Shown here piece by piece: positions 24,978 to 33,088 of a stretch of 64,000 nucleotides of DNA. Source of the stretch: Flavonifractor sp. An112 (GTDB taxonomy: Bacteria > Bacillota > Clostridia > Oscillospirales > Oscillospiraceae); contig NZ_NFLU01000003.1 of NCBI RefSeq assembly GCF_002161085.1, positions 124,001 through 188,000 of the forward strand, read 5' to 3'. Position 1 is the stretch's first letter. Each line of letters starts with the position of its first letter. The notes below the pieces were generated by a model. It was not told where the DNA came from. It saw only the letters and a list, made by a program, of their open reading frames with translations, and did not search any database. Made by a program: the position numbers and the translations under genes.

Positions 24978-26705
24978 TCAGCCCTTCAGGCTCTCGGCCC
25001 AGGCAGCATACTTGGCTACCTTCTCATCGGCCTCCGCCTTGGTGGCGCCGTTGGCCAGGATATACACCTTGACCTTGGGCTCGGTGCCGGAGGGACGGAC
25101 GATGAGGCTGGTGCCGTCGGCCATCTCGTAGCGCAGCACGTTGGAGCCGGAGAGCTCCATGGTGGTCTTGCTGCCGTCGGCCACGGTGACCACGGAGCCG
25201 TCCTTGTAGTCCTTCTGCTGGGTCACCGCCACGCCGGCGATCTCCACCGGGGGGTGCTCCCGCAGACCGGCCATCAGGTCGGCCATCTTCTTCAGACCGT
25301 CCAGACCGGGCATCACCAGGTTCAGGGTCTTTTCGCCGTAGAAGCCGTACTTCTCATAGCACTTCTGGAGGGCGTCGTACAAGGTCATGCCCTGACCGGC
25401 GTACCAGGCGGCCATCTCGGTGAGGGCCAGAGCGGCGGTGACGGCGTCCTTGTCCCGGACGTAGTCGCCCAGCATATAGCCGTAGCTCTCCTCGTAGGCG
25501 AAGATCACCTTGCCCTCGCCGGCGTTCTCCAGCTTGTCCTTCTTCTCGGCCAGGAACTTGAAGCCGGTAAAGGTGTCATAGCAGGCCAGACCGTTGGTCT
25601 CGGCCACCTTGCGGGCCATCTCGGTGGTGACGATGGTCTTGAGGGCCACCGGCTTGTCCGGCATCTTGCCGGTGCGCTGCTTGGCGCCGATCAGGTAGTC
25701 CAGCAGGAGCACGCCGGTCTGGTTGCCGGAGATGGTGATGTACTCGCCCTGGTCGTTGCGGACCATGATGCCCACGCGGTCGGCGTCGGGGTCGGAGCCC
25801 AGGATGAAATCGGCCCCTTCCTTCTTGGCCAGATCCACAGCCAGGTAGAAGCCCTCGGGATTCTCCGGGTTGGGGGAGACCACGGTGGGGAAGTTGCCGT
25901 CAATGACCATTTGCTCAGGGACACAGATGACGTGCTTCATGCCCAGACGCTTCAGAGCCTCGGGGATCAGCTTGTAGCCGGTGCCGTGGAAGGGGGTATA
26001 CACCATCTTGAAGGTGTCGGCCACCTTCTCCACAGCGGCCTTGTCATTGACCTGACCCATCACGTTGGCCAGGAACTTCTCGTCGGTCTCCTCGCCCATC
26101 AGGGTGATGAGGCCGGCCTTCATAGCCTCGTCATAGTCCATACGCTGGATGGAGTCAAACAGATCCAGCTCCTCCATCTTGGCGGCAATGGCGGAGGCGT
26201 GGTGGGGGGGCAGCTGAGCGCCGTCCTGCCAGTAGACCTTGTAGCCGTTGTACTCCTTGGGGTTGTGGCTGGCGGTCACGTTGACGCCGGCGATGCAGTG
26301 GTACTCCCGGACGGCAAAGGACACCTCGGGGGTGGGACGCATGGCGTCGAACAGACGGACCTTGATGCCGTTGCCCGCCATGACACAGGCGGTCTCACGG
26401 GCGAAAGTCTCGGAGTTGTTGCGGCAGTCGTAGCACACGGCTACGCCCCGCTCCACCGCCTCGGGGCCCTCAGCCTTGATGACCTCGGCGAAAGCCTGGG
26501 TGGCGTGGCGGATGACGTGGATATTCATCTGATGCAGGCCCACGCACATAGTGCCGCGCAGACCGGCGGTACCAAACTCCAGAGGAGCAAAAAAGCGGCT
26601 TTCGATCTCCTTCTCGTCGCCGGAGATGGAACGCAGTTCCTCCTTCTCCGCCTCGCTGAGAGCGGGACTGTTCAGCCACTTTTCATATACATCACGATAA
26701 GCCAT
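24978..26705 (-). CDS. phosphoglucomutase/phosphomannomutase
   Basis: The product has 575 residues and belongs to the alpha-D-phosphohexomutase family. It interconverts hexose 1- and 6-phosphates and feeds cell-wall and glycan precursors. The active serine is in TASHNPKEYNG (Ser 146), the metal loop is DPDADRVG, the sugar-binding loop reads AYEESYG, and the C-terminal phosphate loop is RPSGTEPK. The length fits the long PgcA-type. GGAGGTAATTCCC precedes the ATG at 26705, and a TATAAT box lies at 26759-26764. It is monocistronic, with a terminator shared with the SLH gene. Confidence 0.92.
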   Translation of the reverse strand: MAYRDVYEKWLNSPALSEAEKEELRSISGDEKEIESRFFAPLEFGTAGLRGTMCVGLHQMNIHVIRHATQAFAEVIKAEGPEAVERGVAVCYDCRNNSETFARETACVMAGNGIKVRLFDAMRPTPEVSFAVREYHCIAGVNVTASHNPKEYNGYKVYWQDGAQLPPHHASAIAAKMEELDLFDSIQRMDYDEAMKAGLITLMGEETDEKFLANVMGQVNDKAAVEKVADTFKMVYTPFHGTGYKLIPEALKRLGMKHVICVPEQMVIDGNFPTVVSPNPENPEGFYLAVDLAKKEGADFILGSDPDADRVGIMVRNDQGEYITISGNQTGVLLLDYLIGAKQRTGKMPDKPVALKTIVTTEMARKVAETNGLACYDTFTGFKFLAEKKDKLENAGEGKVIFAYEESYGYMLGDYVRDKDAVTAALALTEMAAWYAGQGMTLYDALQKCYEKYGFYGEKTLNLVMPGLDGLKKMADLMAGLREHPPVEIAGVAVTQQKDYKDGSVVTVADGSKTTMELSGSNVLRYEMADGTSLIVRPSGTEPKVKVYILANGATKAEADEKVAKYAAWAESLKG

Positions 26706-26837
26706 GGGAATTACCTCCAATACCTCAATTTCAGCAAAAGCACATCTCTGCGCTTGTGATTATAGCACAAACTGACCGGTATATCTACCCTGTTTTTTGG
26801 GAGTTTACGCCGTAAGCTGCAAAAAATTTCCTGCTCT

Positions 26838-27326
26838 TTACTTGTGGTACCCGGAGCCCTCCACGATCTTGAAGCAGCGGTAGATCTGCTCCAGCAGCAT
26901 GACCCGGGCCAGGTGGTGGGGGAAGGTCATGGGGGACATGGACAGCCGCAGATCGGCCTTTTCTTTCAGGGAGGGGTGCATCCCGTAGGAGGAGCCGATG
27001 AGGAAGGTCAGGGTGTTTTTGCCCTGGCCCGTCCACCCCTCCAGACGGGCGGCCAGTTTCTCGCTGGAGAGAAGCTGGCCCTCCACGCACAGGGCTACCA
27101 GTGCCCCGCCCTTGGGCAGCTTGGTGGTCACCGCCGCCGCTTCCTTTTCCAGGGCGGCGTCGATCTGGGCCCGGGAGGGGTTCTGGGGCAGCCGCTCCTC
27201 GGGCAGTTCGGTGAGCTGGAGCTTGCAGTAGCCCCCCAGCCGCTTGACGTATTCCGCCGCCCCGTCTATGTAGAACTTTTCCTTTAGCTTGCCCACGCAG
27301 ATGATATGGATGGAACTTCCTTTCAT
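26838..27326 (-). CDS. rlmH: 23S rRNA pseudouridine-1915 N3-methyltransferase
   Basis: This 162-residue SPOUT methyltransferase has the family knot: FLIGSSYGMHPSL for the SAM loop, LSMSPMTFPHHLARVMLLEQ and the C-terminal GSGYHK. It methylates pseudouridine 1915 in helix 69 of 23S rRNA using S-adenosylmethionine. Its start overlaps the stop of the MBL gene as ATGA. The same two-gene neighbourhood is common in Firmicutes. The first residues (MKGSSIHIICVGKLKEKF) agree with the family start. Confidence 0.95.
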   Translation of the reverse strand: MKGSSIHIICVGKLKEKFYIDGAAEYVKRLGGYCKLQLTELPEERLPQNPSRAQIDAALEKEAAAVTTKLPKGGALVALCVEGQLLSSEKLAARLEGWTGQGKNTLTFLIGSSYGMHPSLKEKADLRLSMSPMTFPHHLARVMLLEQIYRCFKIVEGSGYHK

Positions 27327-28111
27327 ACGGTGTACCTCCGTCCCGGCTCACTGCGGGGAGCCACATCCAGCAGTACGTCCTGGCCGGGCACCGCCCCCAT
27401 GCGGGTGAGGGAAGCTCCCACCACCTGCCGGGCCCGCTCCGGGGTGTTGTTCTCGTGGGACAGGTGGGCCAGCACTACGGCGGAGGTGCCTGCCGATACA
27501 GCGGAGCACACCAGGGCAGCCCCAGCCTCGTTGGACAGGTGGCCCCGGTCGCCCAGGATGCGGTCCTTGAGGAAGTAGGGGTAGGGGCCGGAGCGCAGCC
27601 ACTCCACATCGTGGTTGGCCTCGGCCACCAGCAGATTGGCGCCCCGGATGCCCGCCTCCACCGCCGCTGTTACATGGCCCAGGTCGGTGACCACCGCCGC
27701 CTTCCGCCCGCCGGCGGAGAGGGCGTAGCCGGTGCTCTCGGCGGCGTCGTGGGGGGTGGGGAAGGTCTCAATGTCGATGGAGCCGATGGAGAAGCACTCC
27801 CCCGGCGTGAAGGAGTGGAGGACCTCCTCTAGAAAGGCGATGCGGTAGCACAGCTGCCGCCCGGTGCCCCGGCTGGCGTATACCGGTACTTTCCGCTGTT
27901 TGGTCAGGGTGGTGAGACCGGAGATATGGTCGGTGTGCTCATGGGTGATGAGTACGGCGGACAGGCTGGCGGGGTCGACGCCCAGCCCCTTCAGGGCGGT
28001 GGTGATCCGGCGGCAGGAGATGCCGGCGTCCACCAGGATATGGGTGGCGCCGTCACTGACCAGCAGGCTGTTGCCGCTGGAGCTGCTGGCCAGGGTACAC
28101 AGTTGAAGCAC
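27323..28111 (-). CDS. walJ: MBL-fold exonuclease-like protein, WalJ/YycJ
   Basis: The product has 262 residues with an N-terminal TLASSSSGNSLLV typical of YycJ and the metal motif HEHTDH at 57-62. YycJ has been linked to cell division control and DNA mismatch repair in Bacillus. The start is a GTG at 28111, with AAAGGAGC 6 bases upstream; upstream residues of the open frame belong to the preceding terminator. The stop overlaps the rlmH start. The chance of a different exonuclease-like role is small. Confidence 0.88.
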   Translation of the reverse strand: MLQLCTLASSSSGNSLLVSDGATHILVDAGISCRRITTALKGLGVDPASLSAVLITHEHTDHISGLTTLTKQRKVPVYASRGTGRQLCYRIAFLEEVLHSFTPGECFSIGSIDIETFPTPHDAAESTGYALSAGGRKAAVVTDLGHVTAAVEAGIRGANLLVAEANHDVEWLRSGPYPYFLKDRILGDRGHLSNEAGAALVCSAVSAGTSAVVLAHLSHENNTPERARQVVGASLTRMGAVPGQDVLLDVAPRSEPGRRYTV

Positions 28112-28129
28112 AAAATCGCTCCTTTCCAG

Positions 28130-28159
28130 AAAAAACAGGCGGGGGAGTTCCCCCGCCTG
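28130..28159 (-). terminator. terminator of murA
   Basis: In the minus-strand direction, CAGGCGGGGG and its complement flank a four-base loop and a run of six T follows. It ends murA shortly before the walJ start, so murA and walJ are largely separate units. Confidence 0.85.
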
Positions 28160-28176
28160 CATAAGATTTATGTTGA

Positions 28177-29469
28177 TTATCCAACCTGGGCCTGTTTGTC
28201 CTCGTCGGGGGTGACCACCACACGGATGTCGGCGCCCACGCCGGACAGCTTGCGGACGATGTCCTCATAGCCACGCTCGATGTGGTGGATGTGGCCGATC
28301 TCTGTGGTGCCCTGGGCGGCCAGTCCGGCAATAACCATGGCCGCGCCTGCCCGCAGGTCACAGGCCTGGATGCGGGCGCCGGTAAACTTCTCCACGCCCT
28401 CAATGACGGCAATCTTGCCGTCCACCTGGATCTGAGCTCCCATGCGGCGGAACTCGTCCACATAACGGAACCGGTTGTCCCACACGCCCTCGGTGATGAC
28501 GCTGGTGCCCTCAGCCAGACAGAGGACAGCGGCGATCTGGGGCTGCATATCGGTGGGGAAGCCGGGGTAAGGCAGGGTCTTGACGTTGGTACGGGTCAGC
28601 TTGCCGGTGCGGCGCACCAGCACGGCGTCGTCCCGCTCCTCCACGTCCACGCCCATCTCCAGCAGCTTGGCGGTGATGCACTCCAGGTGCTTGGGGATCA
28701 CGTTCTTGATGAGCACTTCGCCGCCGGTGGCAGCCACGGCGGTCATATAGGTGCCCGCCTCGATCTGATCGGGAATGATGGAGTAGGTGCCGCCGGTCAG
28801 CCGCTCCACGCCCCGGATCTTGATGACGTCGGTGCCGGCGCCCATGATCTCGGCGCCCATGGAGTTGAGGAAGTTGGCCAGGTCCACAATGTGGGGCTCC
28901 TTGGCGGCATTTTCAATGATGGTCATGCCGTCGGCCAGCACGGCGGCCAGCATGATATTCATGGTGGCGCCCACGGAGACGATGTCCAGATAGATCTGGG
29001 TGCCCATCATCCGGCCATTGGAAGCCTTGGCATGGATGTAGCCGCCCCGGACGTCCACGTTGGCCCCCATGGCCACAAAACCCTTGATGTGCTGGTCGAT
29101 GGGCCGGCCGCCGAAATCACAGCCGCCGGGCGGGGGTACCTCCGCGGAGCCAAAGCGGCCCAGCAGAGCGCCGATCAGGTAGTAGGAGGCCCGGATCTTG
29201 CGGGCCAGCTCCTCAGGTACCCGGGCATTGCGGATGTGGGAGCAGTCCACGTCCACGGTGGTACGGTTGACCGTACGCACGTCGGCGCCCAGTTCCTGCA
29301 AAATGTTGAGCAGCAGCGTTACATCGCTGATCTGAGGCAGATTTTCAATGCGGCATACCCCGTCCACCAACAGGGCGGCGGGGATGATGGCAACAGCGGC
29401 GTTTTTTGCGCCGCTGATGTCGATCTCACCAAAAAGCGGTTTCCCGCCGTGAATCACATACTTTGTCAA
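28177..29469 (-). CDS. murA: UDP-N-acetylglucosamine 1-carboxyvinyltransferase
   Basis: The product has 430 residues and catalyses the first committed step of peptidoglycan synthesis, adding enolpyruvate from PEP to UDP-GlcNAc. The PEP-binding Lys 22-Asn 23 pair (GAKNAA) and the active Cys 117 (PPGGCDFGGRP) are present, so it should be sensitive to fosfomycin; Asp is replaced in some resistant forms. The start is a TTG at 29469 with AGAGGG 7 bases upstream, as no ATG or GTG gives the expected MTKYVIHGG start. A sigma-A promoter lies at 29596-29623. Confidence 0.94.
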   Translation of the reverse strand: MTKYVIHGGKPLFGEIDISGAKNAAVAIIPAALLVDGVCRIENLPQISDVTLLLNILQELGADVRTVNRTTVDVDCSHIRNARVPEELARKIRASYYLIGALLGRFGSAEVPPPGGCDFGGRPIDQHIKGFVAMGANVDVRGGYIHAKASNGRMMGTQIYLDIVSVGATMNIMLAAVLADGMTIIENAAKEPHIVDLANFLNSMGAEIMGAGTDVIKIRGVERLTGGTYSIIPDQIEAGTYMTAVAATGGEVLIKNVIPKHLECITAKLLEMGVDVEERDDAVLVRRTGKLTRTNVKTLPYPGFPTDMQPQIAAVLCLAEGTSVITEGVWDNRFRYVDEFRRMGAQIQVDGKIAVIEGVEKFTGARIQACDLRAGAAMVIAGLAAQGTTEIGHIHHIERGYEDIVRKLSGVGADIRVVVTPDEDKQAQVG

Positions 29470-29595
29470 AATGCAACCCTCTATTCCTTCCGCCGGGGAA
29501 CACACCCACGCCGGCGGCATCCAAGGCCGGATCAGACCGGCACCATAAAGCATCTGCAAACGCCTGCCTGCGGCAGAGCGCTCCAATACGTATAC

Positions 29596-29623
29596 ATTAT
29601 AACATAACCTGCCATAAAATCAA
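29596..29623 (-). promoter_or_regulatory. promoter of murA
   Basis: On the minus strand TTGATT and TATAAT are 16 bases apart, giving a leader of about 120 bases. Confidence 0.6.
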
Positions 29624-29810
29624 AGACATTTCTTTAATGCCTCTGTGACAGGGATGTTTTGATCATAATTTACCCTGCTATGCGGGAAATATACCAATGA
29701 GTCAGACAAAACGGACGCAGAATCCGGAAAAAAGATCCGTACTGCCCGGCGCATTGGGTCCGGAATATTATACCCTATGGGACTGCTTCTGTCTTTCTGA
29801 AAAATGCACA

Positions 29811-29852
29811 AAAAAAGCCACGGGAAGCTATGAATTTCGCAGCCTCCCGTGG
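29811..29852 (-). terminator. terminator of the NYN gene
   Basis: On the minus strand CCACGGGAGGCT and AGCTTCCCGTGG pair with one mismatch and are followed by CTTTTTTT. It lies 20 bases after the stop of the gene at 29873. Confidence 0.8.
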
Positions 29853-29872
29853 AAGAATATGGATGACATTCT

Positions 29873-30661
29873 TTATTTGCTCTGTTTATCCCGTACCAGG
29901 ATGTGGGTCACGTTGGGCTGGCTGGTGGGACGCACATCCACCTCAAAGCGGGAGAGGGATTTGACCAGCTTGGACAGCTTGGAAAAACCGAAGTTCCGGG
30001 GGTCAAAGTCGGGCTGCTTTTTCACCAGCAGATTGCCCAGCTCGCCCAGAGCGGCATAGCCGTCCTCATCGGCAATGGTGTCCACCGACTCGGCAATGAG
30101 CTTGACCACCGCCTGGGGGACCTTGTGCTCCGCTTCCTGAGGCTGTGCGGGAGCCTCCTTCTTTTTCTGGGGCTTCTGGGCCTTGGGTTTTTCTTCCTCC
30201 GCCCTGGCCTGTTCCGCTGCCGCCCGGATGACCTCAATGTAAACAAATTTATCGCAGGCCACAATAAAGGGATTGGGGGTTTTCCGCTCTCCCATACCGT
30301 AGACCTTTTTGCCAGCCTCCCGCAGCCGGACAGCCAGACGGGTGAAATCGCTGTCGCTGCTCACCAGCACGAAGCCGTCCACCTGGCCGGTGTAGAGGAT
30401 GTCCATGGCATCGATGATCATAGCCGAGTCGGTGGCATTCTTGCCGGTGGTATAGCTGTACTGCTGGATGGGGGTGATGGCGTTCTCCAGCAGAGGGCCC
30501 TTCCAGGAGGCCAGGTTGGGGGTGGTCCAGTCTCCGTAGATCCGCTTGATGGTGGGAGTGCCGTATACTGCCACCTCCGCCATAATGTCCCCAAGGGCCG
30601 AGCGGGGGGCGTTGTCCGCGTCAATGAGCACCGCCAAACGCAGGTCGGTCTGTTCTGACAT
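29873..30661 (-). CDS. NYN-domain nuclease with LOTUS/OST-HTH domain
   Basis: The product has 262 residues. Residues 8-140 form a NYN (PIN-like) RNase domain with the acidic residues AVLIDADNAP (Asp 14, Asp 16), TDSAMIIDAMD and VLVSSDSDF. A Glu/Lys/Pro linker (155-190) leads to a C-terminal LOTUS/OST-HTH domain (about 195-260, with VVKLIAESVDTIADEDG and FGFSKLSKLVKSL), which binds RNA such as G-quadruplexes in other proteins. It probably cuts or sequesters RNA in the cytoplasm. AAGGAGGAC precedes the ATG at 30661. It is monocistronic and divergent from the CstA gene. Confidence 0.85.
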   Translation of the reverse strand: MSEQTDLRLAVLIDADNAPRSALGDIMAEVAVYGTPTIKRIYGDWTTPNLASWKGPLLENAITPIQQYSYTTGKNATDSAMIIDAMDILYTGQVDGFVLVSSDSDFTRLAVRLREAGKKVYGMGERKTPNPFIVACDKFVYIEVIRAAAEQARAEEEKPKAQKPQKKKEAPAQPQEAEHKVPQAVVKLIAESVDTIADEDGYAALGELGNLLVKKQPDFDPRNFGFSKLSKLVKSLSRFEVDVRPTSQPNVTHILVRDKQSK

Positions 30662-31036
30662 AGTTGTCCTCCTTGCTGTGAATCTTACACGGTCCACTCC
30701 GGCTGCCCCCTATGGCGCTGGAAACCGGGTGGAGGAAAGAACAAGATTATCATACACCATATGCCTCCGTTGGAAAAGGTGCAGAATCAAGAATATTAGA
30801 TAGAAATATTATACAGATTAGAGTATGTAAGGAAGGAAAATGATTGAAATTGAAGGAAAAAGAAAAAATTTGAGCAATTTTTCGCGCAATCCTCTTGACT
30901 TTTTCAGAGACGGAACTATAATGTAGTCGCTTCAGGCGGAAGCGGTGTGTTGTGTGACATCGCTCCGCCTGCAATGCTTTCCCCTTGCGGCAGGGGGCGC
31001 GCGGCTCTGCCCGGAGGCAATTTGAGGAGGGTTCTT
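30662..31036. other. intergenic region with a structured CstA leader
   Basis: A gap of 375 bases with no gene. AT-rich DNA from 30770 to 30880 precedes the CstA promoter. The leader from about 30929 contains an imperfect stem in which CAGGCGG-A-AGCG pairs with CGCTCCGCCTG (30934-30972, one bulge), and a GC-rich stretch (30978-31020) that can also fold. No known riboswitch is recognised. Confidence 0.5.
30895..30922 (+). promoter_or_regulatory. promoter of the CstA gene
   Basis: TTGACT and TATAAT are separated by 16 bases, a strong sigma-A promoter, 114 bases before the start codon. Confidence 0.75.
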
Positions 31037-32509
31037 ATGGTTACGTTCTTTGTTTGCCTGATTTTGCTGATTGTAGGCTTTTTTACCTACAGCAAGCTGG
31101 TGGAGAAGATTTTCCGAATTGATGACCGCCCCACCCCCGCTGTGGCCCACCCCGACGGTGTGGACTACGTCCCTATGAAAACCTGGCGTATTTTCCTGGT
31201 CCAGCTGCTGAATATTGCCGGCCTGGGTCCCATCTACGGCGCTCTGTCCGGCGCCTGCTGGGGTCCCTCGGTATATCTGTGGATCGTCTTTGGTACCATC
31301 CTGGGCGGCGGTGTGCATGACTTCCTGTCCGGCATGATGAGTGAGCGCAACGACGGCAAGTCCATTTCCGAAGTGGTTGGCCTGTACATGGGCAAGGTCA
31401 TCACCTTTATCATGCGCGTGTTCTCCGTGGTGCTGCTGGTCATGGTGGGCGTCAACTTCTCCGTGGGCCCTGCCGGCCTGCTGGCTCAGCTGACCCCTGA
31501 CTACCTGTCCACCATGTTTTGGCTGGTGGTCATCATGGTGTACTACCTGCTTGCCACCTTCCTGCCCATTGACAAGATTATCGGCAAGCTCTATCCCGTA
31601 TTCGGTATCTGCCTGATCGTCATGGCTCTGGGCATCGGCGGCGGTATCCTGGTCCAGATGGGCGGGGATATGCCGGAGCTGTCCATTGCCAGCCTGACCA
31701 CCGCTCATCCCGGCGGACTGCCCAAGTGGGCTATGATGTTTGTGACTGTGGCCTGCGGCGCCATCTCCGGCTTCCATGCCACCCAGTCCCCCATGATGGC
31801 CCGCTGCATCACCAGCGAGAAGCAGGGCCGCACCATCTTCTACGGCGCCATGGTGGCCGAGGGCATCATCGCCCTGATCTGGGCTGCCGCCGGCGTTACC
31901 TATTACACCAATCACGGCTCTCTGCTGGACGGCATGACTGGCCTGACCAACGCCATCGCTGCTGGTGGCTCCGGCGGTGTGGTCTTTGAGATCTCCACCG
32001 GCCTGCTGGGCACCGTGGGCGGCATCCTGGCCATGATCGGCGTGATCGCCTGCCCCATCACCTCCGGCGACACCGCTTATCGTGCTGCTCGTCTGACCAT
32101 CGCCGACTGGTTCCACATCGACCAGTCCAAGGTGGGTCCCCGTGCCGCCCTGTCCGTCCCGCTGCTGGGTGTGGGCGCCGTTATCGCCCTGGCGCTGCCC
32201 TGGGACGTGCTGTGGCGCTACTTCTCCTGGGCCAACCAGACCCTGGCTATGATCGTGCTGTGGACCGGCGCTGTGTTCCTGCACAGATACGGTTATCCGC
32301 CCAAGGCCTGCTTCATTGCGGCTCTGCCCGCCACCTTTATGTCCGCGGTGTCTGTGACCTACTTCATCCAGGCCCCCGAGTGCCTGAACCTGTCTACCGC
32401 CATCGCGTACCCGGTGGGTATCGTGGTAGCCGTGGTGTTCCTGGGCATCTTCATCTGGCGTACTCTGATTGTGGGTAAGGACGACGTGAGCACCGTTGCC
32501 GCCCATTGA
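31037..32509 (+). CDS. CstA-family carbon starvation transporter
   Basis: The product has 490 residues and about 14 hydrophobic segments. The family motifs HPDGVDYVPMKTWRIF, GPIYGALSGACWGPSVYLWI, HDFLSGMMSERNDGKS and SGFHATQSPMMARCITSE are all visible. CstA and BtsT import peptides or pyruvate under nutrient limitation; here the length is that of the short Gram-positive forms. GAGGAGGG precedes the ATG at 31037. It has its own strong promoter and a terminator, and a long folded leader that may regulate it. Confidence 0.9.
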   Translation: MVTFFVCLILLIVGFFTYSKLVEKIFRIDDRPTPAVAHPDGVDYVPMKTWRIFLVQLLNIAGLGPIYGALSGACWGPSVYLWIVFGTILGGGVHDFLSGMMSERNDGKSISEVVGLYMGKVITFIMRVFSVVLLVMVGVNFSVGPAGLLAQLTPDYLSTMFWLVVIMVYYLLATFLPIDKIIGKLYPVFGICLIVMALGIGGGILVQMGGDMPELSIASLTTAHPGGLPKWAMMFVTVACGAISGFHATQSPMMARCITSEKQGRTIFYGAMVAEGIIALIWAAAGVTYYTNHGSLLDGMTGLTNAIAAGGSGGVVFEISTGLLGTVGGILAMIGVIACPITSGDTAYRAARLTIADWFHIDQSKVGPRAALSVPLLGVGAVIALALPWDVLWRYFSWANQTLAMIVLWTGAVFLHRYGYPPKACFIAALPATFMSAVSVTYFIQAPECLNLSTAIAYPVGIVVAVVFLGIFIWRTLIVGKDDVSTVAAH

Positions 32510-32525
32510 GTTCTTCCTGTATAAT

Positions 32526-32557
32526 AAAGATCCGGAGGGATTTTCCTCCGGATCTTT
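32526..32557 (+). terminator. terminator of the CstA gene
   Basis: AAAGATCCGGAGG and CCTCCGGATCTTT pair across GATTTT, followed by a T run. Confidence 0.9.
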
Positions 32558-32620
32558 TTTTGCATTCTTTGCAGCAAAACAACACCTGAAAACGTATATA
32601 GGGTGAAAGGGGGAGAGAGA

Positions 32621-33088
32621 ATGGACCCCAACCGGTTGGAAACGCTGATTCATACCCATGAGAATACCCTGTACCGGGCTGCCTTGGCCATTCTTGGGGA
32701 TGCCCATGAGGCGGAGGACGCGGTGCAGGACGCCTTCCTGCGCTGCCTGGAGAAGGGGCCGGAGTTTGAAAGCCCCGCCCACGAGAAGGCCTGGCTGCTG
32801 CGGGTCACCGTCAACGGCTGCAAAAGCCGCCTGCGGTCACCCTGGCGGCGGCGCACCGCTCCGCTGCTGGACACCTACCCCGCGGCCGGACCGGAGGAGC
32901 AGAGCCTGATGGAGGCCATCGGGGCCCTGCCTGCCAGGGACCGGGCGGTGCTCCACCTCTATTATTATGAGGGATATCAGACCGCAGAAATCGCCGAAAT
33001 GACCGGCTGGCGGGAGGGTACCGTTCGCTCCCGGCTCACCCGGGCCAGGGCAAAGCTGGGGGACCTGCTGAAAGGAGAAATGCAATGA
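32621..33088 (+). CDS. ECF-type sigma factor
   Basis: The product has 155 residues. Region 2 is at residues 1-70 (YRAALAILGDAHEAEDAVQD, AFLRCLE, AWLLRVTVN) and region 4 at 95-150 (LPARDRAVLHLYYYEGYQTA, then IAEMTGWREGTVRSRL). The start ATG follows GGGGGAGAG. It overlaps the next gene by ATGA; sigma-anti-sigma pairs usually do so. A CGTATATAGG stretch at 32593-32602 just before the ribosome site could be a self-recognised -10 region. It likely controls an envelope-stress regulon. Confidence 0.88.
   Translation: MDPNRLETLIHTHENTLYRAALAILGDAHEAEDAVQDAFLRCLEKGPEFESPAHEKAWLLRVTVNGCKSRLRSPWRRRTAPLLDTYPAAGPEEQSLMEAIGALPARDRAVLHLYYYEGYQTAEIAEMTGWREGTVRSRLTRARAKLGDLLKGEMQ

Larger units (their letters stand above)
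29470..29872. other. intergenic region between murA and the NYN gene
   Basis: This 403-base gap holds the murA leader and promoter on the minus strand and the terminator of the NYN gene at 29811-29852. The stretch 29624-29810 is AT-rich; I see no gene, repeat or known RNA in it. Confidence 0.6.

Noticed and set aside
32593-32602. Self-recognised ECF promoter
   Set aside because: CGTATATAGG resembles an ECF -10 region, but I found no convincing -35 partner, so it is kept as a remark in the gene entry only.
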